Source of the DNA: Alphaproteobacteria bacterium
GTDB taxonomy: Bacteria > Pseudomonadota > Alphaproteobacteria > UBA11222
NCBI GenBank assembly: GCA_030652895.1
Contig: JAUSQH010000446.1
Location: forward strand, 1-46,124
Length of the DNA stretch: 46,124 nt
Direction: 5' to 3'
Position 1 is the stretch's first letter. Every line of letters begins with the position of its first letter. The notes beneath the pieces were generated by a model. That model was not told where the DNA came from. It saw nothing but the letters and a program-made list of their open reading frames with translations, and searched no databases. The translations under genes and the position numbers were made by a program. Below are positions 23,184 to 31,915 of this stretch, piece by piece.

Positions 23184-24317
23184 GTGAGCATTACTGTTAT
23201 TCCGGTAACCGGCAAGGCGTTGCTGCATCGTTTTATTGAAGTACCGTACATGGTGCATTGCGATGACCCTTTGTGGATTCCGCCGTTACGGATAGAGCGC
23301 AAACAGACTTTTTCGCCGCGCTATAGCGAGTTTTTCCGCCGTGCTGACGTGGGCCTGTTTATTGCGCAGCAGGATGGCAAGGATGTGGGGCGAATCAGCG
23401 CGCAGATTGATCCGCTGTTGACAATCGCGGGTATGCCGGGCGTGGGGCACTTTGGCTGCCTCAGCGCCATTGATGACGCACAGGTGTTTGCGGCATTGAT
23501 GGAGGCCGCCGAAGTTTTTTTGCGGGCGCGTGGCGCAACACGCATGCTGGGGCCGTTCAGCATGTCGATTAACGAAGAGACGGGATTGCTTGTTGACGGG
23601 TTTGACACACCGCCCATGCTGATGATGGGGCATGATCCGGTCTATGCCGGGCCGCGTCTGGAGCAGCTTGGCCTGGCCAAAGAAATGGATATGTACGCCT
23701 ATCTGGCTGATCTGACGGCGCCTATGCCAAAATCAGGTCTGGCGATGTTGCGCCGGCCGGCGGCGCGAAACGTGGTTTTACGCGGTCTGAATTTTTCTGA
23801 CTACGACAATGAAATTCGTACGCTGGTGGATATTTTTAACGATTCCTGGGCTGGCAATTGGGGCTTTGTACCAATGACGGAAGCGGAAACCTCCGCGCTG
23901 GGCAAACATTTGCGTCTGCTGTTGGACAAGCGTCTGTTGCGGTTTGCCGAAGTAGATGGCAAGGCGGTTGGATTCATTGTCGTGCTGCCCAATATCAACG
24001 AAGCGATACATGATTTGCAGGGTGATCTATTGCCATTTGGCTGGGCCAAATTTCTGTGGCGGCTGAAGGTGCGTGGCGTGACAAGTGCGCGGGTGCCGCT
24101 AATGGGCGTGCGGCGCAGTATATCGGGCACTATGCTGGGGGCGGCGTTGCCGATGCATCTGATCGCTTCGGTATGGGACGTGGCGACGGAGATGGGTTTC
24201 CGTCAGGTCGAACTGTCCTGGATTTTGGAAGGTAATCTGCCAATGCGCCATATTCTCGATAAATTCGGCGCCAGAATTTATAAGACATACCGCATTTATG
24301 GCAAGGCGCTGGCGTGA
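23184..24317 (+). CDS. bcerS: GNAT-fold acyltransferase, bacterial ceramide synthase (bCerS) candidate
   Basis: A 377-residue protein of the YghO-like GNAT family, to which the bacterial ceramide N-acyltransferase of Caulobacter belongs. Visible features are FIEVPYMVHCDDPLWIPPL at the N-terminus, FFRRADVGLFIAQQDGKDVGRISAQID, GPFSMSINEETGLLVDGFDTPP in the centre, NDSWAGNWGFVPMT and a final WILEGNLPMRHILDKFGARIYKTYRIY, a GNAT-like acetyl-binding tail. bCerS joins an acyl group to the amine of 3-ketosphinganine or sphinganine. The presence of serine palmitoyltransferase, ACP, acyl-ACP synthetase and a reductase 3-8 kb away supports this. Automated pipelines often label such proteins wrongly as pyrophosphohydrolases or leave them hypothetical. 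Confidence 0.75.
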   Translation: MSITVIPVTGKALLHRFIEVPYMVHCDDPLWIPPLRIERKQTFSPRYSEFFRRADVGLFIAQQDGKDVGRISAQIDPLLTIAGMPGVGHFGCLSAIDDAQVFAALMEAAEVFLRARGATRMLGPFSMSINEETGLLVDGFDTPPMLMMGHDPVYAGPRLEQLGLAKEMDMYAYLADLTAPMPKSGLAMLRRPAARNVVLRGLNFSDYDNEIRTLVDIFNDSWAGNWGFVPMTEAETSALGKHLRLLLDKRLLRFAEVDGKAVGFIVVLPNINEAIHDLQGDLLPFGWAKFLWRLKVRGVTSARVPLMGVRRSISGTMLGAALPMHLIASVWDVATEMGFRQVELSWILEGNLPMRHILDKFGARIYKTYRIYGKALA

Positions 24318-25108
24318 GCAGAGCCTGTACAGCCGTTGTTCTGGCGGGCAGCCGCAATGAACCGGACGCCTTGTGTGTCGCGAACGGCGTTGCGCACAAA
24401 GCGCTGATCCCGGTTGGGGGGCAGCCCATGCTGGTGCGGGTGGTGGAAACATTGCTGCGTAGCGGACGCATAAGCGAAATTCTTGTGTCCATTGCGCAGC
24501 CGGAATTAGCACTTTCGCTTGCGCCCATTGCTGCGCTTGCCAGAGATGGGCGCGTCAAGCTGATCAAGTCTGCGAGCACCCCAGGCGAGAGTGTGCTGGC
24601 GGCGATAGACGCGGCCGATAATGCCTGGCCGCTATTGGTGACAACGGCGGATCATCCACTGTTACGCACGGAGATGATTGAGTATTTGCTGGATCATGCG
24701 CCGCACGATGCGGATGCGGCTGCCGCGGTGGTGGACGAGGGGGTTATTCACGCGGCCTATCCTGATGCCGTGCGGACCTATATGCGGTTTCGCGACGTCG
24801 CATTCAGCGGAGCGAACCTGTTTTTGTTGCGGACCCCGAACGCCGCCAGTGTGGTGGCGTTCTGGCGGCATGTGGAGGCCAACCGCAAACGTCCGCTGCG
24901 CCTGATGGCGGCGCTGGGCCTTGTGACCATTTTGCGTTTCATTGCGGGACGGCTTGATTCAGTGCACGCGTTACACGAGCTTGGCAAGCGTTGCGGGGCG
25001 ACACTTTCAGTGGTGCGATTGCCCTTCGCGGAAGCAGCGATCGATGTGGACAAGCCCGCCGACCTGGCGCTGGTCACCCGGATTTTAGGGCGTAGAGCAA
25101 CCTGTTAA
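24314..25108 (+). CDS. MobA-like NTP transferase domain protein in the sphingolipid operon
   Basis: A 264-residue protein with the nucleotidyltransferase fold: TAVVLAGSRNEPDAL (a G-rich loop variant without the usual RMG), HKALIPVGGQPMLVRVVETLLR, TTADHPLLRTEM (Asp for metal) and AIDVDKPADLALV at the end. The family includes MobA, IspD and sugar-nucleotidyltransferases, which join NTP to a phosphorylated small molecule. Caulobacter has related genes in its ceramide head-group (phosphoglycerate) region as I recall, so a role in activating a polar head group is likely but unproven. It starts 4 bp inside the bCerS gene (GTGA overlap) and converges with the next nucleotidyltransferase, overlapping 4 bp. 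Confidence 0.78.
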   Translation: MSRACTAVVLAGSRNEPDALCVANGVAHKALIPVGGQPMLVRVVETLLRSGRISEILVSIAQPELALSLAPIAALARDGRVKLIKSASTPGESVLAAIDAADNAWPLLVTTADHPLLRTEMIEYLLDHAPHDADAAAAVVDEGVIHAAYPDAVRTYMRFRDVAFSGANLFLLRTPNAASVVAFWRHVEANRKRPLRLMAALGLVTILRFIAGRLDSVHALHELGKRCGATLSVVRLPFAEAAIDVDKPADLALVTRILGRRATC

Positions 25109-25872
25109 GCCGACGCGGCTTTCGGACTTTCCTGCAGGGCGGTAAATCCCCGCACCAGGGATTCGGCGCGCGTCATATCGGCCGGGCAATCAACTTCACA
25201 CCAGCCAAGCCCTTCAATCGACACTGTGGCGACGGTGCCAAAATCCTCCTTCGCCAGCCGGTCGACCGCGGACAAATACCAGCGCCGGAAACCATCCGTA
25301 TCCCGCAAGACAGTTTCCATCGCGCATTTCATCATGCCCGCGCCTTCTGGCGAAAGGCGCAACATCCCGATAGACTCCCCGTCGGTCTCAAGCGCGGACA
25401 ATGTCTTGCCGATTGCACACAGGCGCAGGCCATCAATCTGCACTTTCATGTCATCGTCATCATAGCGGGGTTTGTGGTCAATCGTAACATTTACAGGCGC
25501 CGCCGCTTCGGACAACAGCCTGGTCAGGACGGCTGGTTCGAACAGCGTATCGCCGTTGAGAATAATGCCGCCACCGCACAATTCACCGGTGGCCAGATAC
25601 AGGCTTGCCAGATTGTCCGCCACCGCAAAAAACGGATTAAACAGTGTGCGGACATGGAGGCCCGGTAATTTCAGCTGTGTGGCAAAACTATCCACCGCTT
25701 CCGACATGAAGCCGGTGACGATCACGGCCTCGGCAATGCCGCACATATGCAGGCTACGTAATTGCCATTCCAGAAGCGGGCGTCCACATATTGGCACCAG
25801 GCATTTTGGCGCATTCGCCGTATAGGGCAATAACCGCCGTCCCTGACCCGCGCTTAAGATAATAGCTTTCAT
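25105..25872 (-). CDS. Sugar-phosphate/phosphocholine-type nucleotidyltransferase (LicC-like)
   Basis: Starting at the ATG at 25872 (an upstream frame extension lacks family sequence) the protein has 255 residues. The N-terminal nucleotide-binding loop is MKAIILSAGQGRRLLPYTANAPKCLVPICGRPLL in pieces, the classic GxGxRLxPxTxxxPK signature. ILNGDTLFEP carries the metal Asp, and WCEVDCPADMTRAE is the C-terminal metal motif. The arrangement fits the CTP:phosphocholine or glycerol/sugar-phosphate cytidylyltransferase group. It is the only gene of the locus on the reverse strand and faces the MobA-like gene. Two different nucleotidyltransferases in one ceramide locus imply a nucleotide-activated head group; CDP-choline-like, CDP-glycerol-like or NDP-sugar chemistry cannot be separated. 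Confidence 0.8.
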   Translation of the reverse strand: MKAIILSAGQGRRLLPYTANAPKCLVPICGRPLLEWQLRSLHMCGIAEAVIVTGFMSEAVDSFATQLKLPGLHVRTLFNPFFAVADNLASLYLATGELCGGGIILNGDTLFEPAVLTRLLSEAAAPVNVTIDHKPRYDDDDMKVQIDGLRLCAIGKTLSALETDGESIGMLRLSPEGAGMMKCAMETVLRDTDGFRRWYLSAVDRLAKEDFGTVATVSIEGLGWCEVDCPADMTRAESLVRGFTALQESPKAASA

Positions 25873-25961
25873 GAAACCCCGTATATCGCGCGATTCACGC
25901 CGCGCGTCCATGATCTGTTTAGCATGGCCAGATTCGAGCCGAAATAACAATTATGTAATGT

Positions 25962-25991
25962 TTGCCTGCTGTCAGCACGCTACGGTATAGG
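25962..25991 (+). promoter_or_regulatory. Possible promoter of the flippase-to-spt operon
   Basis: TTGCCT (25962-25967) and TATAGG (25986-25991) are separated by 18 bp in the spacer between the reverse nucleotidyltransferase and the forward flippase gene. Each hexamer matches sigma-70 consensus at four positions. It is the best candidate I see for the five downstream genes. Confidence 0.3.
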
Positions 25992-26025
25992 ACAGGAGTA
26001 AATACCAGAAAATGTATAGGGTAGT

Positions 26026-27420
26026 TTGAGCGCAATGCCGCAGGACGATAGCGAAAAGGGCGTTCGGCGGTTTGGCGCTGGTTTCGGGCCCGCCTGGCGA
26101 AGCTGGACTGCGGATGCGCTGTTGCGGCGTCTGATAAGCAATGCGTCGATGCTGTTGGGGGGCAAGGCCGTAAACGCGGTTTTCAGCGTTGGCTATCTTG
26201 CGCTGGCGGCCCGGGGCCTGAGCCTTGAGGCGTTCGGGACATTAATTCTGATCCACACCTATACGCAGGCAGTTGGCGATATTACCAAATTTCAGTCCTG
26301 GCAGGCTGTGCTGACCTACGGCACTCCTGCGTGGAATGACCGGCGTATCGGTGATTTGCAGAAAATACTGCGCTTTTCAGTGCGGCTGGATGTCATTGGG
26401 GCCGCAGCCGGGCTAGGGGTGGCCCTTCTTGGCATCCCGGTGGCGCAATATGTGTTTGACTGGTCGCCCCATACCGCCGAATTGGCCACTTATTATGTGT
26501 TTTCCGTAATATTTTTTGATATTGCGACGACCACAGGAGTGTTGCGGCTATTTAATCGCTTTGATCTGGCCGCCATACAAAGCAGCCTTGGCGCGCTGAT
26601 CAAGTTTCTGGGGGCCGCCGTGGCATTTTATTATGGCGCGGGGCTGGAAGCCTATTTGGTGACCTGGGTAATCGCAGCAATTATACCTTGTCTGGTATTA
26701 ATAGGCATGGGCGTGCGCGAATTGCGCCGTCAGGGGGTGTTCGCCCCACAACCAGAACAGGCCGTCTCCTCGCCCGCACCCTGGACGCCGGATCGCACGG
26801 TGTGGGGTTTTGTGTGGTTTGCCAATCTTAACACCACCCTGCAGCTTGTTCTTACCCATTTTGGCACCCTTATAGTGGGTGCGCTGCTTGGTGCGCCTTC
26901 GGCGGGGTTGTATCGGGTTGCCCGGCAATTAACCGAGGCACTTACCGCCCCAGTTAAGCTATTGACGCCAACCATCTATCCCGAATTGGCCCGGCTTGCC
27001 GCACGTAACGCGATGGCCGAGATGCGCCGTTTTATGCTGCGGTCAGCCCTGCTTGCCGGCGTGGGGGCAAGTGCGCTCGCTGGCATTCTGATCGTTGCCG
27101 GGCCGTGGTTGCTGCTGATCGTTGCCGGGCCAAATTTTACGCCTGCTTACGGCGTCATGGTAGTGTTGGGCATTGCCGCGGCGATCCGCCTGGGGTCTTT
27201 TCCACTGGAGCCGATGCTGATATCTTGCGGGCAGGCGGGGGTCGCATTACAGGTGCGGGCGGTGACGACCGCGTTGTATATGATCTTGATGTTCTATTTA
27301 TGTTCTTGGCTGGGGTTGGTGGGTGCGGGACTTGCTTTGCTGATTGCATCGCTGACGAACCTTGCTGGTCAGGTTACCGTCGTAGAAAAATGGCTTCGCC
27401 AGCACGCCGTGACAGCGTAA
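26026..27420 (+). CDS. Polysaccharide-type flippase (MOP/Wzx-like) in the sphingolipid locus
   Basis: A 464-residue polytopic membrane protein of the MOP (Wzx/MurJ-like) exporter superfamily. It has about 12-14 hydrophobic segments starting with SNASMLLGGKAVNAVFSVGYLALAARGLS in pieces, and the N-terminal stretch EAFGTLILIHTY typical of O-antigen flippases. The loop VWFANLNTTLQLV and the repeat-like pair ILIVAGPWLLLIVAGPNF lie in the second half. Such proteins flip lipid-linked intermediates across the inner membrane. No polysaccharide assembly genes accompany it, so a sphingolipid or glycosylated sphingolipid is a reasonable cargo (inference). The start is a TTG at 26026 or an ATG at 26035. 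It precedes the acyl-AMP ligase by 62 bp. Confidence 0.85.
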   Translation: MSAMPQDDSEKGVRRFGAGFGPAWRSWTADALLRRLISNASMLLGGKAVNAVFSVGYLALAARGLSLEAFGTLILIHTYTQAVGDITKFQSWQAVLTYGTPAWNDRRIGDLQKILRFSVRLDVIGAAAGLGVALLGIPVAQYVFDWSPHTAELATYYVFSVIFFDIATTTGVLRLFNRFDLAAIQSSLGALIKFLGAAVAFYYGAGLEAYLVTWVIAAIIPCLVLIGMGVRELRRQGVFAPQPEQAVSSPAPWTPDRTVWGFVWFANLNTTLQLVLTHFGTLIVGALLGAPSAGLYRVARQLTEALTAPVKLLTPTIYPELARLAARNAMAEMRRFMLRSALLAGVGASALAGILIVAGPWLLLIVAGPNFTPAYGVMVVLGIAAAIRLGSFPLEPMLISCGQAGVALQVRAVTTALYMILMFYLCSWLGLVGAGLALLIASLTNLAGQVTVVEKWLRQHAVTA

Positions 27421-27482
27421 AAATGCATGTCGGATTCGTTATGTAAGCTCCGAATTTTCCTCGGGCACGGAGAGAAAACAGT

Positions 27483-29273
27483 ATGAAGGAAGCACCGTCC
27501 GCCAGTTCTGGCGGAGGCATTTATCGTCCGGCCGATTTCGCCACTTTGACGCAAGCACTGGATTATGCTGCGCAGGGGCAGGCTGGACTCAATTTCTACT
27601 CCGGCAAGGGCGATCTTCTGGAGGCGCTGAACTATAGCGATTTGCGCGGTCAAGCGCAAAGCCTCGCACGGCGGATGCGTAATGCAGGATTGGATGCTGG
27701 TGAACGTGTAGCGATAATCGCCGAAACGGATGGAAATTTTGCCCGCGCATTTTTCGCCTGCCAATATGCCGGTCTTGTGCCGGTTCCGATGCCGCTACCG
27801 ATGGCCTTTGGGGGTAAAGCGGGTTATATCAGCCATATTCGCAGAATGATCGAAAGTGCCGGCGCGAGCGCGGCGCTGTGTCCCGAGGCGCTGCGGGAGA
27901 TGACCCTGGAGGCAACAAATGGACTGGCGCTTAAAGCCGTTGGCGCCCTGGAAGTATTTGATTTGTATGCGGATGATGGTGCTTTGCTGCCCGATGTCAC
28001 GCCAGATCAGCTTTCATATCTACAATATTCTTCCGGCAGCACACGTTTTCCGCTTGGGGTAGCGGTCACGCAGAAGGCGTTACTGAGTAATTGCCGCGCT
28101 ATAACCGCGCATGGGTTGAAGATTGTTGCCAGTGACCGCTGTGTGTCGTGGCTGCCATTTTATCATGATATGGGATTGGTTGGCTTTTTGCTGGTGCCGG
28201 TCGCGACGCAAATGTCTGTTGATTATGTGTCGACCAGAGAGTTTGCCCGCAGGCCGCTGGTATGGCCGACGCTGATTTCACGTAATGGCGGTACGTTGTC
28301 GTTCAGCCCCTCCTTTGGATATGATTTATGTGCGCGACGTGGCGCAAGTGGTGCGCGCCCGGCAAATCTGGATTTGTCACGCTGGCGCGTGGCGGGCATT
28401 GGCGGCGATATGATCCGCGATTCAGTGATGTCGCATTTCGCCGAAAGTTTTGCACACAGCGGATTTCGCAGACAAGCCTTCGTCGCCAGCTATGGCATGG
28501 CGGAGGCCACCCTTGCCATCAGTTTCGCGCCGCTTGCAACGGGTATTGAGACCGATAATATCGACCTTGATCAACTTGAAACTTCGGCTATCGCAACGTC
28601 TGTTAAATCCAACGGGAACGGCAACGGTTCGAAGCGAAGCCGCAATTTTGTATTTTGCGGTCCGGTGCTGCCTGGCCATGACTTGGAAATTCGCGATCCC
28701 GCCGGCAACGTGCTTGGGGAGCGCCAGGCAGGACGCGTAATGGTGCGCGGGCCAAGCCTGATGCGGGAATATTTCGGAAATCAGGAAGAGACGTCCCGGG
28801 CATTGTCAGCAGATGGCTGGCTTGATACGGGCGATCTTGGTTATCTGAGCGGCGGGGCGTTGGTTATTACCGGCCGTAGCAAGGATCTTATTCTGGTCAA
28901 TGGGCGCAATGTATGGCCGCAGGATCTGGAATGGGCGGTGGAACACGAAGTGGACGGTTTGCGTAGCGGCGATGTCGCGGCATTCTCGGTTGATGAGGCA
29001 GCTGCCGAACGTGTGGTTCTGCTGGCGCATTGCCGCAAAACGAGTGAGATCGACCGGGAGGGGTTACGTCAGGCGATTATCGAAACAATCCGCGCCAAGG
29101 CGGGGCTGGATTGCGAAGTAATGCTGGTGGCGCCCCACAGCCTGCCGCAAACATCGTCTGGCAAACTGAGCCGCACGCAGGCCCGCGAGCTATACCTGGC
29201 GGGTGAAGTATCCGTTAAGGCAGGCCTTAACAATGGCAGCACTTCCGATCTAACCTTACTCCACCAGGCATAA
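27483..29273 (+). CDS. aasR: Fatty acyl-AMP ligase / acyl-ACP synthetase of sphingolipid synthesis
   Basis: The 596-residue adenylate-forming enzyme belongs to the fatty acyl-AMP ligase group. The phosphate loop is LQYSSGSTRFPLG (182-191), the FAAL marker region WLPFYHDMGLVG lies at 223-234, SYGMAEATLAISF is the A5 motif, GWLDTGDLGYLSGG is A7, and SKDLILVNGRNVWPQDLE is the hinge region. SSGKLSRTQAR near the end gives the catalytic Lys. FAALs make acyl-AMP and hand the acyl group to an ACP, here probably the ACP encoded two genes downstream; this corresponds to AasR of Caulobacter from memory. The ATG has GGAGAG upstream, and the next gene starts 3 bp after the stop. Confidence 0.88.
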   Translation: MKEAPSASSGGGIYRPADFATLTQALDYAAQGQAGLNFYSGKGDLLEALNYSDLRGQAQSLARRMRNAGLDAGERVAIIAETDGNFARAFFACQYAGLVPVPMPLPMAFGGKAGYISHIRRMIESAGASAALCPEALREMTLEATNGLALKAVGALEVFDLYADDGALLPDVTPDQLSYLQYSSGSTRFPLGVAVTQKALLSNCRAITAHGLKIVASDRCVSWLPFYHDMGLVGFLLVPVATQMSVDYVSTREFARRPLVWPTLISRNGGTLSFSPSFGYDLCARRGASGARPANLDLSRWRVAGIGGDMIRDSVMSHFAESFAHSGFRRQAFVASYGMAEATLAISFAPLATGIETDNIDLDQLETSAIATSVKSNGNGNGSKRSRNFVFCGPVLPGHDLEIRDPAGNVLGERQAGRVMVRGPSLMREYFGNQEETSRALSADGWLDTGDLGYLSGGALVITGRSKDLILVNGRNVWPQDLEWAVEHEVDGLRSGDVAAFSVDEAAAERVVLLAHCRKTSEIDREGLRQAIIETIRAKAGLDCEVMLVAPHSLPQTSSGKLSRTQARELYLAGEVSVKAGLNNGSTSDLTLLHQA

Positions 29274-29276
29274 ACC

Positions 29277-30233
29277 ATGAAGGGACTGGTTGCGGTCACC
29301 GGCGCAACCGGATTTTTGGGCCGTTACATTGTCCGTACACTGATACAGCAGGGGTGGCGCGTACGCATTCTGGCGCGGCATTATCCCGTACACGAACAAT
29401 TTTCAGATTTAGAGTTTGAAGCCATCCCCGGAGATCTTTCGGATGACGGCGCCCTTTGTGCATTGGTGCACAACGCCGACTGGGTTGTACATGCGGCAGG
29501 CCTAATCAAGGCGCGGGATGCGCGCGCCTTTCAGGCGGTGAATGTTCAGGGAACGGCCAACCTGGTTGCAGCGATTAACGCAGGCGTTACGCGGTCACGC
29601 CTGTTGTTGGTCTCATCCATGGCGGCGCGCGAAGCGCATTTGTCACCCTATGCGGCGACAAAGCGCGCCGCCGAGGAGGTTGTGCGCACCTCTCTTGGCC
29701 CCAAACACCAATGGACGATCATTCGCCCGGGCGCCGTGTACGGACCATGGGACATAGAAACGTTGATGGTGCTGAAGGCGGTAAGCTACGGCATCGCGCT
29801 CAGGCCGGGAAATGGCGATGCGCGGGTCAGTCTTGTTCATGCAAATGATGTTGCGGAGGCTGTCGCAGCACTTTGTACGAATAGCCCTGCAGGCGGCCTA
29901 TATGAAATATCGGACGCGCGCCATGATGGTTATCTATGGGAGGAAATCTCAGAGGCCGCAGCAAGGGTATTGGGGACGCGGACGGTCAAACTGCCCCTAC
30001 CAGCATGGACTGTGCGATTCGCGGGGGCCCTGGGTACGGCCGGGGGGTGGTTCGGCCTGTCTCCAGCCATGTTAACCATAGATAAAGCGCGGGAAATTCT
30101 ACACCCGGATTGGTCCTCTCCACAGAATCGTCACCCCCCCGAGATGCTTTGGCAGCCCAAAATCGATATAAACTGTGGCTTCTCGGAGACTATTCAATGG
30201 TATAGAGCCCACGGATGGCTATCAATTGGGTAA
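29277..30233 (+). CDS. cerR: NAD(P)-dependent epimerase/dehydratase family reductase, ceramide reductase CerR candidate
   Basis: A 318-residue extended SDR. The coenzyme site is VTGATGFLGRYIV (8-20), the serine of VSSMAA is near 113, and the catalytic pair is Tyr125/Lys129 in SPYAATKRA. IIRPGAVYGPWD and SLVHANDVAEAV are standard for the extended class. In Caulobacter the SDR encoded with spt, acpR and aasR is CerR, which reduces the 3-keto group of oxidised ceramide. The same company here supports that role, with the reaction order (acylation before reduction) as described for bacteria. It lies between the acyl-AMP ligase (3 bp) and the ACP (170 bp). Confidence 0.82.
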   Translation: MKGLVAVTGATGFLGRYIVRTLIQQGWRVRILARHYPVHEQFSDLEFEAIPGDLSDDGALCALVHNADWVVHAAGLIKARDARAFQAVNVQGTANLVAAINAGVTRSRLLLVSSMAAREAHLSPYAATKRAAEEVVRTSLGPKHQWTIIRPGAVYGPWDIETLMVLKAVSYGIALRPGNGDARVSLVHANDVAEAVAALCTNSPAGGLYEISDARHDGYLWEEISEAAARVLGTRTVKLPLPAWTVRFAGALGTAGGWFGLSPAMLTIDKAREILHPDWSSPQNRHPPEMLWQPKIDINCGFSETIQWYRAHGWLSIG

Positions 30234-30403
30234 AATATGACAAGCCAGATTGACGAAGCGTAAAAAATACTCGAAAAAATAGTCAAATCGGCTATATCAA
30301 CTGTTCGCAGAAGTTCATTACGCTCCATTTAAGAGTTTGTAATGGATATGTTAAGAAGCGGGGGCCGTAGCGTGAAGTGCATCCGATCACGGGGTGGGGG
30401 AAA

Positions 30404-30658
30404 TTGACGCAGAGACAGGAAGCGATCAGGGCGCAGATTATTGAAGTGCTTGGCGCAATGATTCCGGCAGGGGTTCCAGTTTCCGATAAAACCCGGATTG
30501 CGCGTGATCTTGGGCTTGATTCCGTGGCCATAATGGATTTTGTGATGGAGCTGGAGGAGCGCTTTGATATTCTTATTCCGCTTGACCAGATTGCAGACGT
30601 GGAAACAATTCGTGATCTGAGCAAAGCTGTAGAAGTGCTTGTGAGAGATGCTGCCTGA
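30404..30658 (+). CDS. acpR: Acyl carrier protein dedicated to sphingolipid synthesis
   Basis: An 84-residue ACP when started at the TTG at 30404, which has GGGGTGGGGG just upstream; an in-frame GTG at 30377 would add nine residues. The phosphopantetheine site is Ser40 in DLGLDSVAIMDF, and helix III follows as LEERFDILIPLDQIADVETI. It differs from housekeeping AcpP (DSL-V-E-LVM), consistent with a specialised carrier. It probably accepts the acyl group from the acyl-AMP ligase and delivers it to serine palmitoyltransferase. Its TGA shares one base with the spt ATG (TGATG), so carrier and synthase are translated together. Confidence 0.9.
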   Translation: MTQRQEAIRAQIIEVLGAMIPAGVPVSDKTRIARDLGLDSVAIMDFVMELEERFDILIPLDQIADVETIRDLSKAVEVLVRDAA

Positions 30659-31908
30659 TGTCAATTTTTGCGAAGTTTGAGGATATCCAGAAAACCCTCG
30701 CCGGCCTTTCGCAAACAGGTCAGAATCCTCTGGACGTGCGCTTTGATGAAATCAGGTCACCCGTGGAAGGGTTTGTTGGCGGCCGGCGCGTATTGTTGTT
30801 CGGCACGAGTAATTATCTCGGTTTAACCTTTGATGCGGATTGTATTGAGGCGGGGGTGCAGATGCTGCGGCGGTCCGGCACCGGCACCACCGGATCGCGT
30901 ATCGCCAATGGCACCTATGCCGGTCACGCGTCGCTGGAACAACAGCTAGCGCAATTTTATGGCAAACGTTCGGCCATGGTGTTCTCCACGGGTTATCAGG
31001 CCAATTTGGGACTTATCTCCGCACTGGCCGGGCGTGATGACCATTTATTTATCGATGCCGACAGCCATGCGTCGATCTATGATGCATGCCGTTTGAGCAG
31101 CGCTGAAATTATTCGTTTCCGGCATAATGATGCGGATGATCTGGCGCGCCGGATTGGCCGGTTAAAGGATAGGCCAGGCTGCCGGATTATTGTTACCGAA
31201 GGCATATACAGTATGCTGGGCGACACAGCGCCACTGCGCGAAATCGCAGCGGTGAAGCGTGAAACCGGATCCTATCTGATCGTTGATGAAGCTCATTCCA
31301 TGGGCGTTCTCGGGGCGCGTGGCAGGGGTCTGTGCGAAGCCGCTGATGTTGAAGCAGACGTTGATTTTGTCGTTGGCACGTTCAGCAAAAGCCTTGGCGC
31401 GGTTGGGGGATTTGCTGTGTCGGACCTTGAAGGTTTTGATATTCTGCGGGTAGCCGCCCGGCCCTACATGTTTACTGCTTCGCTCCCGCCATCGATTGTG
31501 GCGACGGTTTCGGCGGCGCTAACCCGTATTCAGCGCGATGGCTCGCTTGGCGCGCGCGTACGCACTAACGGACAACGGCTGTATGACGGACTGAAAAAGG
31601 CCGGTTTTGCGCTTGGTCCGCAACCCAATCCGGTCGTTGCAGTAAAAATGCCGGACCGCGATACTGCTGTGACTTTCTGGAAGCAACTGCTGGATGAGGG
31701 CATTTATCTGAATCTTGCGCTGCCTCCCGCCACGCCGGCGAGCATGGCCCTGCTGCGATCCAGCGTTAATGCGTTGCATACGGATGAACAAATTGATTGC
31801 GCCATTGCGGCGATCAGCCGGGTGGGCATGCGGCTGGGTGTAATTAACGCCGCCCCGGCGAAGCAGCGGGCGGAAAGAGCGGAGAAATTAGCTCTTCCGG
31901 CTGAATAG
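30658..31908 (+). CDS. spt: Serine palmitoyltransferase
   Basis: Serine palmitoyltransferase is the soluble PLP enzyme that condenses L-serine with an acyl thioester to 3-ketosphinganine, the committing step of sphingolipid synthesis. The 416-residue alpha-oxoamine synthase shows LFGTSNYLGLTFD near 47, GSGTTGSRIANGTYAGH (about 73-90, written GTGTTGSR here), the cofactor-stacking His137 in DADSHASI, Asp210 and His213 in VDEAHSMGVLG, and the PLP lysine Lys244 in GTFSKSLGAVGG. Relatives KBL, BioF and HemA share the fold, but adjacency to a specialised ACP, CerR-like and acyl-ACP synthetase genes decides for SPT. It is the last gene of the operon; a small convergent gene ends 7 bp away. Confidence 0.92.
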   Translation: MSIFAKFEDIQKTLAGLSQTGQNPLDVRFDEIRSPVEGFVGGRRVLLFGTSNYLGLTFDADCIEAGVQMLRRSGTGTTGSRIANGTYAGHASLEQQLAQFYGKRSAMVFSTGYQANLGLISALAGRDDHLFIDADSHASIYDACRLSSAEIIRFRHNDADDLARRIGRLKDRPGCRIIVTEGIYSMLGDTAPLREIAAVKRETGSYLIVDEAHSMGVLGARGRGLCEAADVEADVDFVVGTFSKSLGAVGGFAVSDLEGFDILRVAARPYMFTASLPPSIVATVSAALTRIQRDGSLGARVRTNGQRLYDGLKKAGFALGPQPNPVVAVKMPDRDTAVTFWKQLLDEGIYLNLALPPATPASMALLRSSVNALHTDEQIDCAIAAISRVGMRLGVINAAPAKQRAERAEKLALPAE

Positions 31909-31915
31909 TCCCGAT

